From NCBI RefSeq assembly GCF_030413595.1, contig NZ_CP129238.1:3658001-3722000 (forward strand): DNA of 64,000 bases, written 5' to 3'. Positions 16,483-25,750 of this stretch are shown one piece after another. How positions within the stretch are numbered: position 1 is the first letter of the stretch; each line of letters starts with the position of its first letter. The notes below the pieces were generated by a model, which did no database searches, was not told the origin of the DNA, and saw nothing but the letters and a program-made list of their open reading frames with translations. Both the position numbers and the translations under genes were made by a program. The stretch comes from Planococcus liqunii. Its GTDB lineage: Bacteria > Bacillota > Bacilli > Bacillales_A > Planococcaceae.

Positions 16483-18087
16483 TTACTGATCCCGCCGGCT
16501 TTTAGGAAGATAGACGGTAAAAATAGTCCTTCCTTCCCGTACGTTGTTTACTTCAACCGTTCCATCCAATGATTCCACAATACGTTTCACATTGAACAAA
16601 CCGTATCCCCTTTTGTCTCCTTTAGAAGAATACCCCAACGTAAACAAAGACGTTAATGCCTTGCTTGAAATTCCTTTTCCATTGTCTGTTACTTCTATTA
16701 TAATCTCGCTGCCTACGCCCGTAATTGAAAAAGCTACTTTTTTCTCTTGTTGATGCTCCACGGCATCAAATGCATTGTCGAGCAGATTGCCGATAATGAC
16801 GGCAATATCCGCTGCCTCTATATGAACTGGAAACGGATCTACATAACTGTCGGCATCGATTTCAAGAAGTATTTTCTTTTCAGATGCCTTGCTGATTTTC
16901 CCCAACAAAACAGCCTGGACGTTTGTATCATGAATTTGATTGAATAGGACCTGGTTTTGTTGCTGATGTATAACAGACTCTTTTTGAATAAATTCAAAAG
17001 CTTCCTGATGCCGATCCAGCTGCAACAACCCGGATAATAAAAATAATTTATTGGCGTACTCGTGTGTTTGCGCACGCAGGCCATCTGAATATTCGCGAAC
17101 TTCTGTGATGGTATTCATCAGATTTTTCAATTCCGTTTTATCCCGGAAACTTGAAACCGCTCCTGCCACTGTCCCGTTTTCAATAATTGGAATGATATTA
17201 AAAATAAATGTTTTTTCATTAATCGGAACTTCGGCATTGGTAACCGCTTTTTCTGTCCGCAGTACATCATCTATTTTTATATGATGGAGAAAATGCTTGA
17301 TATGCTGGCCCAGAAGGTTTTCCGATTCCAGATCCAACATGGATTTTGCAGAATGATTAATCAAGGTGATAAATCCTTTTCCATCGATCGCTATAATTCC
17401 TTCTTTAACGGATAAAAGAATGGCATTCCTTTCACGATATAGCGAGGCAATTTCATGCGGCTCAAGTCCCAGCGTATCTTTTCGGATGCTTTTGGCTAAT
17501 AAAACCCCGCCAATGATTCCGAGCAGAATTACAGCCAATGAGGCAAGGCCAATCATTTTAATGCGTTCAGTAATGCTCTGGTAAATGTCCCGTTCCAAAA
17601 ATTCAACGGAAACCGTTCCGATGATTTGCGTATATTCGCCGTAATCTGCAATAACTGGAACTTTTCCAGTCAACACGGAACCTTGCTTCCGTACGAACTC
17701 AAAATTATTCGATCCTCCGAAAATTAAGGCTTGGTAACTGGTGGGATCCATGCTCTTCCGATTGATCAATGTGGAGTCCACATGTGAATAAATGATTTCT
17801 TCACGATTCTCAATCACGATATCCGCCGCATTCACCTGGTCTTTTACTTGCTCGGCAATTGGCCGGAAACGGCTATCTATATCATTCTGCTCAATGCCTT
17901 CCCGGAGTTCGGGCATCAGAGCAATCGTCTTTGCCGTTTGCAAAGCCAATTGTTCCACTTGCTCTCTTGTGTCGATGGATTCCAGATAAGCAAATATGCC
18001 AGCGAGAAGAATCACGATAAAAAGTACAAGTACACTGATCAGCCCTAATATTTTGGTTTGTAAAGGAATCTTGTTTATTCCGCTCAT
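16483..18087 (-). CDS. citS: CitS-type sensor histidine kinase
   Basis: A 534-residue membrane sensor kinase of the CitA/DcuS family. It has a membrane helix at 13-34, an extracytoplasmic PDC/Cache-like domain (about 40-175) that should bind citrate, a second helix at 178-198, a cytoplasmic PAS domain (about 215-320), the phospho-acceptor His342 in RAQTHEYANKLF (the family pattern RxxxHEYxN), and a GHKL ATPase domain with NLLDNAFDA, DNGKGIS and KRGYGLFNVK. It leads the operon with citT and the binding lipoprotein. Confidence 0.92.
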   Translation of the reverse strand: MSGINKIPLQTKILGLISVLVLFIVILLAGIFAYLESIDTREQVEQLALQTAKTIALMPELREGIEQNDIDSRFRPIAEQVKDQVNAADIVIENREEIIYSHVDSTLINRKSMDPTSYQALIFGGSNNFEFVRKQGSVLTGKVPVIADYGEYTQIIGTVSVEFLERDIYQSITERIKMIGLASLAVILLGIIGGVLLAKSIRKDTLGLEPHEIASLYRERNAILLSVKEGIIAIDGKGFITLINHSAKSMLDLESENLLGQHIKHFLHHIKIDDVLRTEKAVTNAEVPINEKTFIFNIIPIIENGTVAGAVSSFRDKTELKNLMNTITEVREYSDGLRAQTHEYANKLFLLSGLLQLDRHQEAFEFIQKESVIHQQQNQVLFNQIHDTNVQAVLLGKISKASEKKILLEIDADSYVDPFPVHIEAADIAVIIGNLLDNAFDAVEHQQEKKVAFSITGVGSEIIIEVTDNGKGISSKALTSLFTLGYSSKGDKRGYGLFNVKRIVESLDGTVEVNNVREGRTIFTVYLPKSRRDQ

Positions 18088-18133
18088 TTTCTGGCTCTTT
18101 TCTAATAGTAATTGGGTTTCCTCAGTAATTCCT

Positions 18134-18445
18134 CACACTCATTATAGCGTAGACGTTTTGAATAAGCTGAAAAGCAACAGTGCCGCATTGGTAATGACCG
18201 GCATCAATCCCAATGCAGTTTTGCAGACAAAACAGATTGGCGAGGCGCGGCAGATAGATCCATTGACCATCAGCAAGATGCTTTCCTCTCTTGTAGCTGA
18301 TATCACTGTTCAAGCGATTAATAAACAGGACTTAAAGAAATTGGTAATGCCGCTGGAGATACTTCGGGAACGGTTAGTAGAAAATTGGGCAGTTTTGATG
18401 GACCTGATTTTCTCATCGAAGCGGCTGAACGCCTCAAGGATTTGA
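18134..18445 (+). pseudogene. unidentified coding remnant upstream of citS
   Basis: On the plus strand 18134-18445 reads as a protein-like frame (NKLKSNSAALVMTGINPNAV, later ISKMLSSLVADITVQAI) with no start codon or ribosome site of its own. About position 18380 a second frame takes over with plausible sequence (DFLIEAAERLKDLTLHKK). This suggests a frameshifted C-terminal fragment of a lost gene. I do not recognise the family. It fills much of the 400-nt gap between citS and yyaC. Confidence 0.4.
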
Positions 18446-18489
18446 CGTTGCACAAGAAGCAGACGGAAAACAGCCTAATCGGTGTTAAA

Positions 18490-19053
18490 TCACTTTTCCT
18501 GGATGCTCCGAGCAGCTGTGAGGATAAGTTCTGACGTTCTTTTCGCCATATCATAAATCGTAAAAAGACTGGTATCCGTTAAATAATGTTCATATGTGTC
18601 TCTGTCATGGCAATTTACAACGGCGATTAAATGAAAATCCCCAACTGGAGGCAATGGGTTTCCTATCGCTTTTCCTGGATACATGGGGCCGGTTTTCAGA
18701 AAGACCTGTCCGATTTCTTCTTCTTGGCCGATACAGGCATCCAATACAATTAGCAAATGCTCACCAAGCCCCTGGTGAATTTCTTTTAAGGTAGTTTCCA
18801 AATTCAGCGCATGAACCGGAGCTTTCAGGGTGCCGTATACACGATATGGAAGATTGTTTTCTTCTAGCATGGTTCCAGTTAATGGCCCTACTGAATCGAC
18901 AATGGCCAGATCCGATCCGACGCATAAGAAAATAATCTCTTTGTCTGCCTGGAGCATAAGTTGTTCAAGCGAAGCCCGTGTCAGTTTTTTCATCTCGTTA
19001 TTTTTTTCATCCTGTTCAGGTTTTTCGTTTCTTCCCCTACGAAACAGCTTCAC
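18490..19053 (-). CDS. yyaC: YyaC-type sporulation-associated protein (DUF1256)
   Basis: A 187-residue protein of the YyaC/DUF1256 family, related in fold to the germination protease GPR. Seen are FLCVGSDLAIVDSVGPLTGT, the YGTLKAPVHALNL segment and VLDACIGQEEEIG, all family hallmarks including the acidic residues. In B. subtilis the gene belongs to the sporulation programme. The start is GTG at 19053 with GAGGTGATAAA upstream. The N-terminus (residues 1-25) is highly charged and looks like an added linker. Confidence 0.88.
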   Translation of the reverse strand: MKLFRRGRNEKPEQDEKNNEMKKLTRASLEQLMLQADKEIIFLCVGSDLAIVDSVGPLTGTMLEENNLPYRVYGTLKAPVHALNLETTLKEIHQGLGEHLLIVLDACIGQEEEIGQVFLKTGPMYPGKAIGNPLPPVGDFHLIAVVNCHDRDTYEHYLTDTSLFTIYDMAKRTSELILTAARSIQEK

Positions 19054-19679
19054 TTTATCACCTCATTCATTAACGGTTGCTTGTTGTTTGTCTGATTTAC
19101 CCACAGTTTATCATGCATCTGTATTGAGTATTATCTTTTTCTTATCTCTAATCTTCTTTTCAGATGATTTTAGGAAGTGTATGCACTCATTTTTTCTTAA
19201 AGATTTTTATGCCATAGAATAATGGCTTAATTTAAAGCCAGAAACAATCTGTCCCTACCAACAAATAATTTTCTAAAATAGTTGCAATCTTCTCTAATAG
19301 GATTGTTGATTTGCATCTGATAAAATACTTTAGGCATTATTAGTTAAGTAAAGTAAACCTGTAAATGGCAAATTATCAATTGACCTTAATAGATAGTTCA
19401 TTAAGAATGAGTATTTATGAACGAGCCAGATTTAAGAGCATAATAAAATAAGGACTAAAAAAAGAACCTTTTCGGTTCTTTTTTTTCAGTATTAAATCCC
19501 ACTTCTTTAGATAAAAAAGAGAAGAACCCTGCTCTTCTCCTCTACCGATAATCCCTCCTATGTTAACTTAATTACATTTTCTCTAATTAAGTTATTCAAA
19601 ATCATCCAGGTTAAGATTTGATTGTATTAAAGAAAAGTTCAACCCGATGAACAAATCTATTGATATTAGATTCAATAAC
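19054..19679. other. long intergenic region with two hairpins and a repeat arm
   Basis: About 625 nt without a gene. It holds a perfect short terminator (AAGAACC at 19462-19468, GGTTCTT at 19474-19480, flanked by A-run and T-run). A second hairpin follows (GAGAAGA/TCTTCTC near 19520-19538). Right after it CTCTACCGATAAT and TATGTTAAC resemble the 3' arm of the dispersed repeat at 22756-22840. The rest is AT-rich and shows nothing I can name. Confidence 0.6.
19457..19487. terminator. bidirectional short terminator hairpin
   Basis: AAGAACC, loop TTTTC, GGTTCTT, with A7 on the left and T8 on the right, so it can act in either direction. No gene ends directly at it, so the transcript it serves is unclear. 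Confidence 0.7.
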
Positions 19680-20390
19680 TTAATAATCCATCAAGCGTTT
19701 TTTATATAGGATAAAGGAAATGACTGTCAGCACAACCGTCCAAATCGAAATAATCACAAGTGGCATCACCGTTTCACTGGCAGTCGCTCCAACTTCTATC
19801 GCAATCAGCAGTTCACTCAATTGGCTGCTCGGCAAATAGGCTAACACTTTCAAAAATGGATAGTCTTCTTCAAATGCTAAAGCGAATGGCCCCATAGTAA
19901 AAATAATCAATACCGGAAAGGTTGCAAGTGATGCTTCGATTAATGATTTTGAATACAAGCCGCAAATGGTCCCGATGGCCGTGTATAGCAGGATCGATAT
20001 GCCCAGTGCAGCCACTAGCACGATCATATTTGACGTATCATAGCCAAAGATGTAAGTCGCAAGCGCCAGCACTGCTGCGGAAATGATGAATACGAGTGAG
20101 CTTTTCCCAATCAGCACATCCAGCATCGAAGCCGGGGTCATCATCAGTGAACGCAGTGTATTTCGCTCTTTCTCCTCGGCAATCAGACACGACTGCACAA
20201 AACTGGTGAGCATCGCCAACGAAAAATTCATAATAAATGTATACATCACCGCTTGTTCAGCATCGTCCGACCGGTACAATACTGCAAAAAACAAAGGAAA
20301 TAGAGTCATAACTGAGATCGCGTAGTTTCTAGAAAACTCTTTATAATCTTTGATTAAAATTGCTTGGATGCGCTTTAATGACACGTTCAT
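19680..20390 (-). CDS. ABC transporter permease (ABC-2 type)
   Basis: A 236-residue six-helix permease of the ABC-2 exporter type. It has a basic N-terminus (MNVSLKRIQAILIKDYKEF) and the typical CLIAEEKERNTLRSLMMTPAS loop that couples to the ATPase. Its ATG overlaps the stop of the ATPase gene by 4 nt, so the two are translationally coupled. The pair should export a lipid, peptide or drug from the cytoplasm; no substrate gene is adjacent. Confidence 0.88.
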   Translation of the reverse strand: MNVSLKRIQAILIKDYKEFSRNYAISVMTLFPLFFAVLYRSDDAEQAVMYTFIMNFSLAMLTSFVQSCLIAEEKERNTLRSLMMTPASMLDVLIGKSSLVFIISAAVLALATYIFGYDTSNMIVLVAALGISILLYTAIGTICGLYSKSLIEASLATFPVLIIFTMGPFALAFEEDYPFLKVLAYLPSSQLSELLIAIEVGATASETVMPLVIISIWTVVLTVISFILYKKRLMDY

Positions 20391-21232
20391 ACTAATTCAC
20401 TTCCCGTCAGTTTAATGAATATATCGCCCAAACTCAGTTCATTTGTGTATATACGATCAATTTGCCCGAGGCTCATCCAGCTGGCAACCCGGACTGCTGA
20501 ATCTTCGTTCATCGCGAGGCGTTCGGTCTGTCCAGTTGTCAGTTCCACCGTTAGTGTGCCATCGCGGTGTGTCTTTTTGAGTTCAGCCGGTGACCCAATT
20601 GCGCGGATTTCCCCTTTGTGTAATATCGCTACCCGTTCACACAGTGTTTCCGCTTCGGTCATGTCATGTGTCGTCAAGAAGATCGTTGTGCCTTTTTCAT
20701 TCAAATAGCGCAAACCTTTATGAATATGCATCGTATTTACCGGATCAAGAGCAGAGGTAGGTTCATCCAAAAACAGCATTTCTGGTTCATGGATGATTGC
20801 ACATGCCAAGGTGACGCGTTGACGCATCCCTTTTGATAGAACACTGATCCGCTTTTTACGGTCCGCATTCAAATTAACAAAGTTGAGTACTTCATCGATG
20901 GACGATTTTGGCAAGTCATACAGGCGGCGAAACATATCCAGGTTTTCTTCAATTGTTAACCGCTCATACAAACCGCTGTTATCGGTCAAAATTCCGAAGC
21001 GCTTTTTTTGTTCTGTCTTTTGCATCATTTTGGCCGGCTTATCCAACACGACTGCGTTTCCGCTCGTTGGATCCAATTGAGCGGTCAATATTTTAAGCAA
21101 CGTCGTTTTGCCGGAACCACTTGGTCCCAGAAAACCGAAAATCTCTCCTTTTGGAATATCGAATGAGACATCTTTTAATGCCTGGTTTTCAGCAAATGAC
21201 TTTTGAATATTTTGGACGGAGATTGTGTTCAT
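20387..21232 (-). CDS. ABC transporter ATP-binding protein
   Basis: A 281-residue ABC ATPase with Walker A GPSGSGKTT, signature LSKGMRQRV (a Gly-to-Lys variant of LSGG common in ABC-2 exporters), Walker B MLFLDEPTSALD and the switch His in LTTHDMTEAE. Partner is the overlapping permease. The start at 21232 has AAAAGGAGTGG upstream; an earlier in-frame codon at 21262 lacks one. The LytTR regulator gene lies just upstream on the same strand. Confidence 0.92.
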   Translation of the reverse strand: MNTISVQNIQKSFAENQALKDVSFDIPKGEIFGFLGPSGSGKTTLLKILTAQLDPTSGNAVVLDKPAKMMQKTEQKKRFGILTDNSGLYERLTIEENLDMFRRLYDLPKSSIDEVLNFVNLNADRKKRISVLSKGMRQRVTLACAIIHEPEMLFLDEPTSALDPVNTMHIHKGLRYLNEKGTTIFLTTHDMTEAETLCERVAILHKGEIRAIGSPAELKKTHRDGTLTVELTTGQTERLAMNEDSAVRVASWMSLGQIDRIYTNELSLGDIFIKLTGSELV

Positions 21233-21369
21233 ATGTACCACTCCTTTTCGTTGATAACACAAGCATATAAAGAAAAAAGAGTGGTTGCCTTCAAATCAGG
21301 CTGAAATGTACCGTTTTTCGGCCGAACTGTCCCTGATAAGCGCCTAAATGACGATTATTTCCCAGGGAA

Positions 21370-22302
21370 TTATATGTTCAACAGCTTTTTCAATTCCACC
21401 AGTTTGGTCCGCGATAGTGGCACGACCGAATCTTGTTCGGTAGTCAGGCGCAGACTGTAGCTGTTCTTTGTCCACGTGATTAACTCCCGCACTTTTTGCA
21501 GATTGACGATGTAGGACCTGTGGCAACGGAAAAAACCGTAATATTGCAGGCGTTGTTCTAGCTCTGTCAAAGTGAGTGCGCAACTGTAGGTTTCGCCGCC
21601 GACATGTACGACGGCCGAACTGTTGATACTTTCAACGTAATCAATTTCAGGAGGATTGAACAAAATGATTTTGTCGTTCTTTTTTGTTGGGATTTTCTGA
21701 ATTTTGAATTCCCCTCCCTCAATTTCCTCCTGAACTTGCGGCTCATTGTCCGAATCCGTAATATCCAACAGATGCAACCCGACATCGTCCAAACGATAAA
21801 TCTCGTCGCAGCTGAGAAGTGCATCTTCCAAGTTGGCGGTGAGAAGAAGAATTTCTTTTTCTGTCGAAAGCTCTTTCAGCAAGTGCCTAAATACTACCTG
21901 ATCTTCTTCTTCCAGTTGGAAATACGGTTCTTCAAGGACGATTGTTTGCTGTTGCGCGTAATAAATACGCAGTAGCGACAAGTAGCTTTTTTTCGACGAA
22001 GGTAAATTTGAAATCTTCACTTTCCGCTGATCGGTCAGGCGAAACAGCTGGAGCATCACGGGTACTGGTTTTGTATGTCCACTGATCGACTTCATAAAAC
22101 TCAGCAGTTCTTCTACTCTAAGCCGAGAGTATTCCCCTTGTTCCGCAAGTGAAAAGTAGGTATCCGCCCGTTCTGCCAATTGGGTAAGGAGAACTTTCTT
22201 TCGCTGGACATTTGTTTGAATGCCTGTGACCTTGTGCTTTTGCAGTTTGAGTTCGGCGGAAGGGATTATTGTTTGACCATTTACAATCACTGCTTGAATA
22301 TT
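21370..22302 (-). CDS. LytTR regulator with a degenerate ABC-ATPase domain
   Basis: A 310-residue protein. Residues about 1-195 follow the ABC-ATPase fold but have lost catalysis: the Walker A site is replaced by GIQTNVQRKK, the signature by NLPSSKK, and only a Walker-B-like IVLEEPYFQLEEED and an H-loop-like LLLTANLEDAL remain. Residues about 205-310 are a LytTR DNA-binding domain (IDYVESINSSAVVHV, FFRCHRSYIVNLQKV, VPLSRTKLVELKKL). It lies directly upstream of an ABC exporter gene pair on the same strand and probably controls it. AGGAGGCATGC precedes the ATG. Confidence 0.85.
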   Translation of the reverse strand, partial: NIQAVIVNGQTIIPSAELKLQKHKVTGIQTNVQRKKVLLTQLAERADTYFSLAEQGEYSRLRVEELLSFMKSISGHTKPVPVMLQLFRLTDQRKVKISNLPSSKKSYLSLLRIYYAQQQTIVLEEPYFQLEEEDQVVFRHLLKELSTEKEILLLTANLEDALLSCDEIYRLDDVGLHLLDITDSDNEPQVQEEIEGGEFKIQKIPTKKNDKIILFNPPEIDYVESINSSAVVHVGGETYSCALTLTELEQRLQYYGFFRCHRSYIVNLQKVRELITWTKNSYSLRLTTEQDSVVPLSRTKLVELKKLLNI

Positions 22303-23109
22303 CATGCATGCCTCCTGAATTTTCACTTTTTTGATTACCTTTAAATTCAAGGTAATCTTTCTTTACATTAACCAATATAAACCATAATATTCTTGCGCTA
22401 TTTTTACAGTTGTAGATTTGATGAAATTAGGCTGATTAATGAATATATCTATACGACACTAGCATAAAAACCTATCAGAAGTTAATAAAATCATGGCTGT
22501 TGAAGCAATTCTCATGTGGATGTAAGAACTTCCAGTCTTTTTATTCGCCATGCACTTTCCCTCACAGATCCATTCCTGTCAAATTCGATCCTAAGGATGT
22601 ATACCTAATTTCATTCGCTAGTATGTATACTTATTTTTTCACTCTCGAATTTTTTATAAAAGAGGTTTTTCTTAACTTTATCACTAATAAAGAACCATTC
22701 GTACTCCCCAATAATAACTCCCTACTAAAGCAAGAATACATTAAGATAGAAAAGCCGTTTGTAAAAGTACATTCATACAAAAAAGAGAGGAAACTCACTC
22801 TTGAGCTTCCTCTCTACCGATAATTGGTGATATGTAAACCTATTTCGTTTCAAAACTCTTACTTTGAATCCATTGAGAATAATCTTTTCAATGTATCTTT
22901 TTTTCTAGTGAAATCAGTTTTTCTTGGTTTTCATAAAAAGTCTTTAGAATTAGGGATCTGAATGTAACTTACTTACCCTTATGCTGCATTCAAATTCAGT
23001 GAAAAGATTCTTAAACGCCGTGGATTTTAAAGAGTAAATGAAACTTTATGGAAAACAGACCCTTATAGTAATCGCTAAACCATTTAGTCAGGGAGGGGAT
23101 ACCTTTAAT
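22303..23109. other. 800-nt intergenic region with a dispersed repeat element
   Basis: No credible gene. A frame running 22500-22823 on the plus strand uses a TTG without a good site, and its C-terminus is simply the repeat element translated. The recognisable content is the element at 22756-22840, described separately. The rest is AT-rich. Confidence 0.6.
22756..22840 (+). repeat. best-preserved copy of the dispersed intergenic element
   Basis: 5' arm CGTTTGTAAAAGTACA (22756-22771), then a hairpin AGAGAGGAA/TTCCTCTCT (22784-22815), then a 3' arm CCGATAATT followed by TGATATGTAAAC. Both arms recur, separately or together, at other intergenic sites between 12.7 and 34.6 kb. The hairpin core differs from copy to copy while the arms are conserved. 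Confidence 0.75.
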
Positions 23110-23280
23110 ATGAGCTTGCTATTGTCCGTTGTGATGGTGATGGTTGGGATCGTATTTTTAAATCTGTCATTATTATTTCCTAGCCAAATTGAAATGGGTG
23201 CATGTGTAGCTTCTTTACTCATTGCTGCTGTTTTTTATACTCAATATAAACGGCAAAAGAAAAATGTATCCAACAACTGA
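23110..23280 (+). CDS. small two-helix membrane protein
   Basis: A 56-residue protein with two hydrophobic segments (LLLSVVMVMVGIVFLNLSLLF and GACVASLLIAAVFYTQY) and a basic tail. I start it at the ATG at 23110, with AGGGAGGGG 11 nt upstream. An in-frame ATG at 23038 would add 24 residues without a site. No family recognised. Confidence 0.55.
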   Translation: MSLLLSVVMVMVGIVFLNLSLLFPSQIEMGACVASLLIAAVFYTQYKRQKKNVSNN

Positions 23281-23576
23281 AGTTAAGGATTTACCAACTC
23301 GGTTTTTAATACAAAATCGAATTTTCTTCTAACCTTTTCGTTGCTAGTTTAAAGGGAAGTGAATGGAACTTGGTTCCTCATAAGGCACATTCAATAAAAG
23401 ACGTGCTCTTTCTTTCAGACGCACCCTGTCGTTTAACTCGTTCCTTTAATTCTATAGAGGAAAAGTCTTATGGGTAGGGATTGGCTTGGCTGCGTGTTAC
23501 ACTGAGTATCAACAAAACAACTGGACTCTACCTGACTTTTCTTAGTCACTTTCCATGATTGGGAAGGAGCTATAAT

Positions 23577-23819
23577 ATGAAGTTTAGTAGCGTGAAGGTT
23601 TTTCTTGCAACCATGTGCGAATATAACACGGTGAACATCCAGCAGGTTTTTGCATCCGAAGCAGGTCCCAGCTTATCCGTTCGTTGTTTATACGGCACAA
23701 CTACTTTTGAAATTACGCATTCAGAGACGCAAGAGGTTATCCATAACGAGTCGATTGATCAAACAGCTGATTACATTATCACGTTTATCGCATCCTACGA
23801 TTTAAGCAAAAACTCCTGA
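23577..23819 (+). CDS. small orphan protein, paralog of the next gene
   Basis: An 80-residue protein beginning MKFSSVKVFLATM. It shares the core pattern VRC(x7)FE(I/V)T(x)SETQ(x)V with the gene at 23922-24164 and the same length and layout, so the two are tandem paralogs. It looks like a small alpha/beta protein without membrane segments. AAGGAGCTATAAT precedes the ATG. Its stop codon lies inside the stem of its own terminator. Function unknown. Confidence 0.7.
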   Translation: MKFSSVKVFLATMCEYNTVNIQQVFASEAGPSLSVRCLYGTTTFEITHSETQEVIHNESIDQTADYIITFIASYDLSKNS

Positions 23820-23837
23820 ATCTTCAGGAGTTTTTTT
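23812..23837 (+). terminator. terminator overlapping the stop codon
   Basis: ACTCCTGAA, TC, TTCAGGAGT, then TTTTTTG. The TGA stop codon of the upstream gene (23817-23819) is part of the left stem. Confidence 0.85.
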
Positions 23838-23921
23838 GATTAAATATTTAACAGCAGGGTAGATTCTATATAACGACGTAAATGAGGTGAAAACGCCTAC
23901 TACTTCACAGGAGAAAAGAGC

Positions 23922-24164
23922 GTGTTTAGTATGACATTTAACCACATTAAAAATTTGTTGCAGCTTTCCTGGACTTTTAATACGTCTACAATTCGCCATT
24001 CCTTCTCGATTGGCGAAGAAGATCAGGTGACGGTCAGGTGCATTGTTGATACCTTCATCTTTGAAGTGACCTCCAGTGAAACTCAGCAGGTCGATTATTA
24101 TACGTCGATTGATTTAGCGGCTGAGGCTCTTTATAAAAGAATTAATGCCCCTCATACGAACTGA
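23922..24164 (+). CDS. small orphan protein, paralog of the previous gene
   Basis: An 80-residue protein from a GTG start at 23922 (AGGAG 8 nt upstream; the ATG three codons later is too far from it). It aligns with the preceding gene over its whole length, most clearly at VTVRCIVDTFIFEVTSSETQ. The two genes keep separate terminators and ribosome sites, so they are independently expressed duplicates that have diverged strongly. Function unknown. Confidence 0.7.
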   Translation: MFSMTFNHIKNLLQLSWTFNTSTIRHSFSIGEEDQVTVRCIVDTFIFEVTSSETQQVDYYTSIDLAAEALYKRINAPHTN

Positions 24165-24353
24165 CTTCCTGGAAAAAGGACTTTTTTTATCCACCTATTC
24201 TGATTCGCTAGAATAGCGTCTAACATAGTTGAATCGTCGCTTCGACTGATGCTATAGTTAAAGCCTAAGCAGCTGCTTATACTTTCTGTTCGTCTTCCTG
24301 GAACTGTTCCAATATAAAGTGGAAAAGGCCAGGATGAAAAGACGAAGAAAGGA

Positions 24354-24389
24354 AACACGTTCGAAGGTGCACCTTCGAACGTGTTTTTT
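24354..24389. terminator. 32-bp perfect palindrome between convergent genes
   Basis: AACACGTTCGAAGGTG followed by its exact complement CACCTTCGAACGTGTT, then TTTT. It lies between the small plus-strand gene and the minus-strand MFS gene. It is presumably a terminator for the plus-strand genes and possibly for both directions. Confidence 0.8.
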
Positions 24390-24494
24390 CATTTTGATCA
24401 CTTAAACGCAAAGAGCAACAAAGCTGATTAGACGATTTATGCATGTAACTTATCTGCACATACTTGATATTCATTTTTAGTCTTATCCCAAAAG

Positions 24495-25718
24495 CTAATT
24501 GTTTAAGGGCAATTTTTCTTCGAAATGCACTTTTCTTCTTTTGGCTGTTACAGTCTTACATGCAATAATCCCCAGCAATAAGAAAGTAAAGGAACCGATT
24601 AATCCAACCGGTCGTATGGAAGTCAATTCAGCTGCCAAACCGATCATTACGGTTAGAATGATGATAAATACGGCTTCAACAATACTGAATAAGCTGCTAA
24701 ACCGGCCCATTATTTTCACTGGCACGTTGTTCTGATAGAACGTCAAATACCCGGTGTTGGCAAACGTGATCGCAAACCCAATCATAAAAGTTCCCGTTGC
24801 AGCACCGGGAAAACCTTGCGAACTGTAGAGCGCCATATAACCGACTGCCGTAAAAACAGAGCCGCCCCCGATTAGCAGGTTGACCGCTAATTGTTTGGAA
24901 AAAACGGTGTTGATGACTGAACCCAAAATAATCCCCGTTCCAAATACACTCAGCAAGAATCCGTAGTTGGTGTCAGACATTAAAAGAACTCCTTTCGCAA
25001 AAGCCGCTTCCAATGAATCCAGGGCGGTCATAAATATCGTCATTCCAACAAACAATAGATAAACTTTTAAAATAAACGTATTGGTTTGACTGAACTGGTA
25101 GACTACTTGAAAGTCAGCTTTTATCATCTTCCAAGAAAGTTTTTCAGTTTCGGATGGGACTGTTTGGGAATCCACGTTCGGCAAGAACAGGATGATGAAA
25201 ACTGACAAGATTAAAGCAACGGAATTTACATAGATAGCCGTATCAGGTGTGCCCATCCAAAATAAGAGACCCGCTATTGCCGGGCCAATTAAAGTTCCGC
25301 AAGAATTGATAAAGCTTCTTAACGCATTGAATCTTTGACGATCCTTCTCTGGGATGAGCTTGGTCATATACACCATGGATGTAGGTTCAAACATGGCACT
25401 TCCAATATTGATGATAAATACGATGACATACACAGAGAACAGTGAAGGAAGCACCGGAATCAAGGCGATACATAGAGCACGTGAAATGTCTAACCCAATC
25501 ATCAATTTTCTTGAATTAACCCGGTCGATCAGGCTCCCTGCCCAGGAGTTGGAGCAAATAGTGGCGATCGGCCCTAAAATGTAGAGCAAAGCAACCGCCA
25601 GAGGAGAACCCGTTTCATTGAGGATAATTAAATTCAAGGCAATCAGATACACCCATCCGCCTATGTTGGAAATGCCAATCCCGCCTAGCAATAATAAAGA
25701 ATACTTCCAGTTTTTCAT
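24495..25718 (-). CDS. MFS transporter under T-box control
   Basis: A 407-residue, about 12-helix major facilitator. It begins MKNWKYSLLLLGGIGISN and has the loop 2-3 motif GSLIDRVNSRK; the general appearance is of the drug/amino-acid exporter-like MFS_3 group. The start at 25718 has GGGGAGAGG upstream; the longer frame to 25769 would run into the terminator of the leader. The leader is a complete T-box, so expression should rise when a particular tRNA is uncharged. This hints that the substrate is an amino acid, a dipeptide or a precursor. Confidence 0.88.
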   Translation of the reverse strand: MKNWKYSLLLLGGIGISNIGGWVYLIALNLIILNETGSPLAVALLYILGPIATICSNSWAGSLIDRVNSRKLMIGLDISRALCIALIPVLPSLFSVYVIVFIINIGSAMFEPTSMVYMTKLIPEKDRQRFNALRSFINSCGTLIGPAIAGLLFWMGTPDTAIYVNSVALILSVFIILFLPNVDSQTVPSETEKLSWKMIKADFQVVYQFSQTNTFILKVYLLFVGMTIFMTALDSLEAAFAKGVLLMSDTNYGFLLSVFGTGIILGSVINTVFSKQLAVNLLIGGGSVFTAVGYMALYSSQGFPGAATGTFMIGFAITFANTGYLTFYQNNVPVKIMGRFSSLFSIVEAVFIIILTVMIGLAAELTSIRPVGLIGSFTFLLLGIIACKTVTAKRRKVHFEEKLPLNN

Positions 25719-25750
25719 CGTAACCTCTCCCCACTGAATTTTAGCCAAAC

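Noticed and set aside
22500..22823. 107-codon plus-strand frame upstream of the small membrane gene
   Set aside because: It starts at TTG without a good ribosome site, and its C-terminal part is the dispersed repeat and its hairpin translated.
24354..24385. 32-bp perfect palindrome as a phage or plasmid resolution site
   Set aside because: It is followed by a T-run and lies between convergent genes, so a terminator is the simpler reading.
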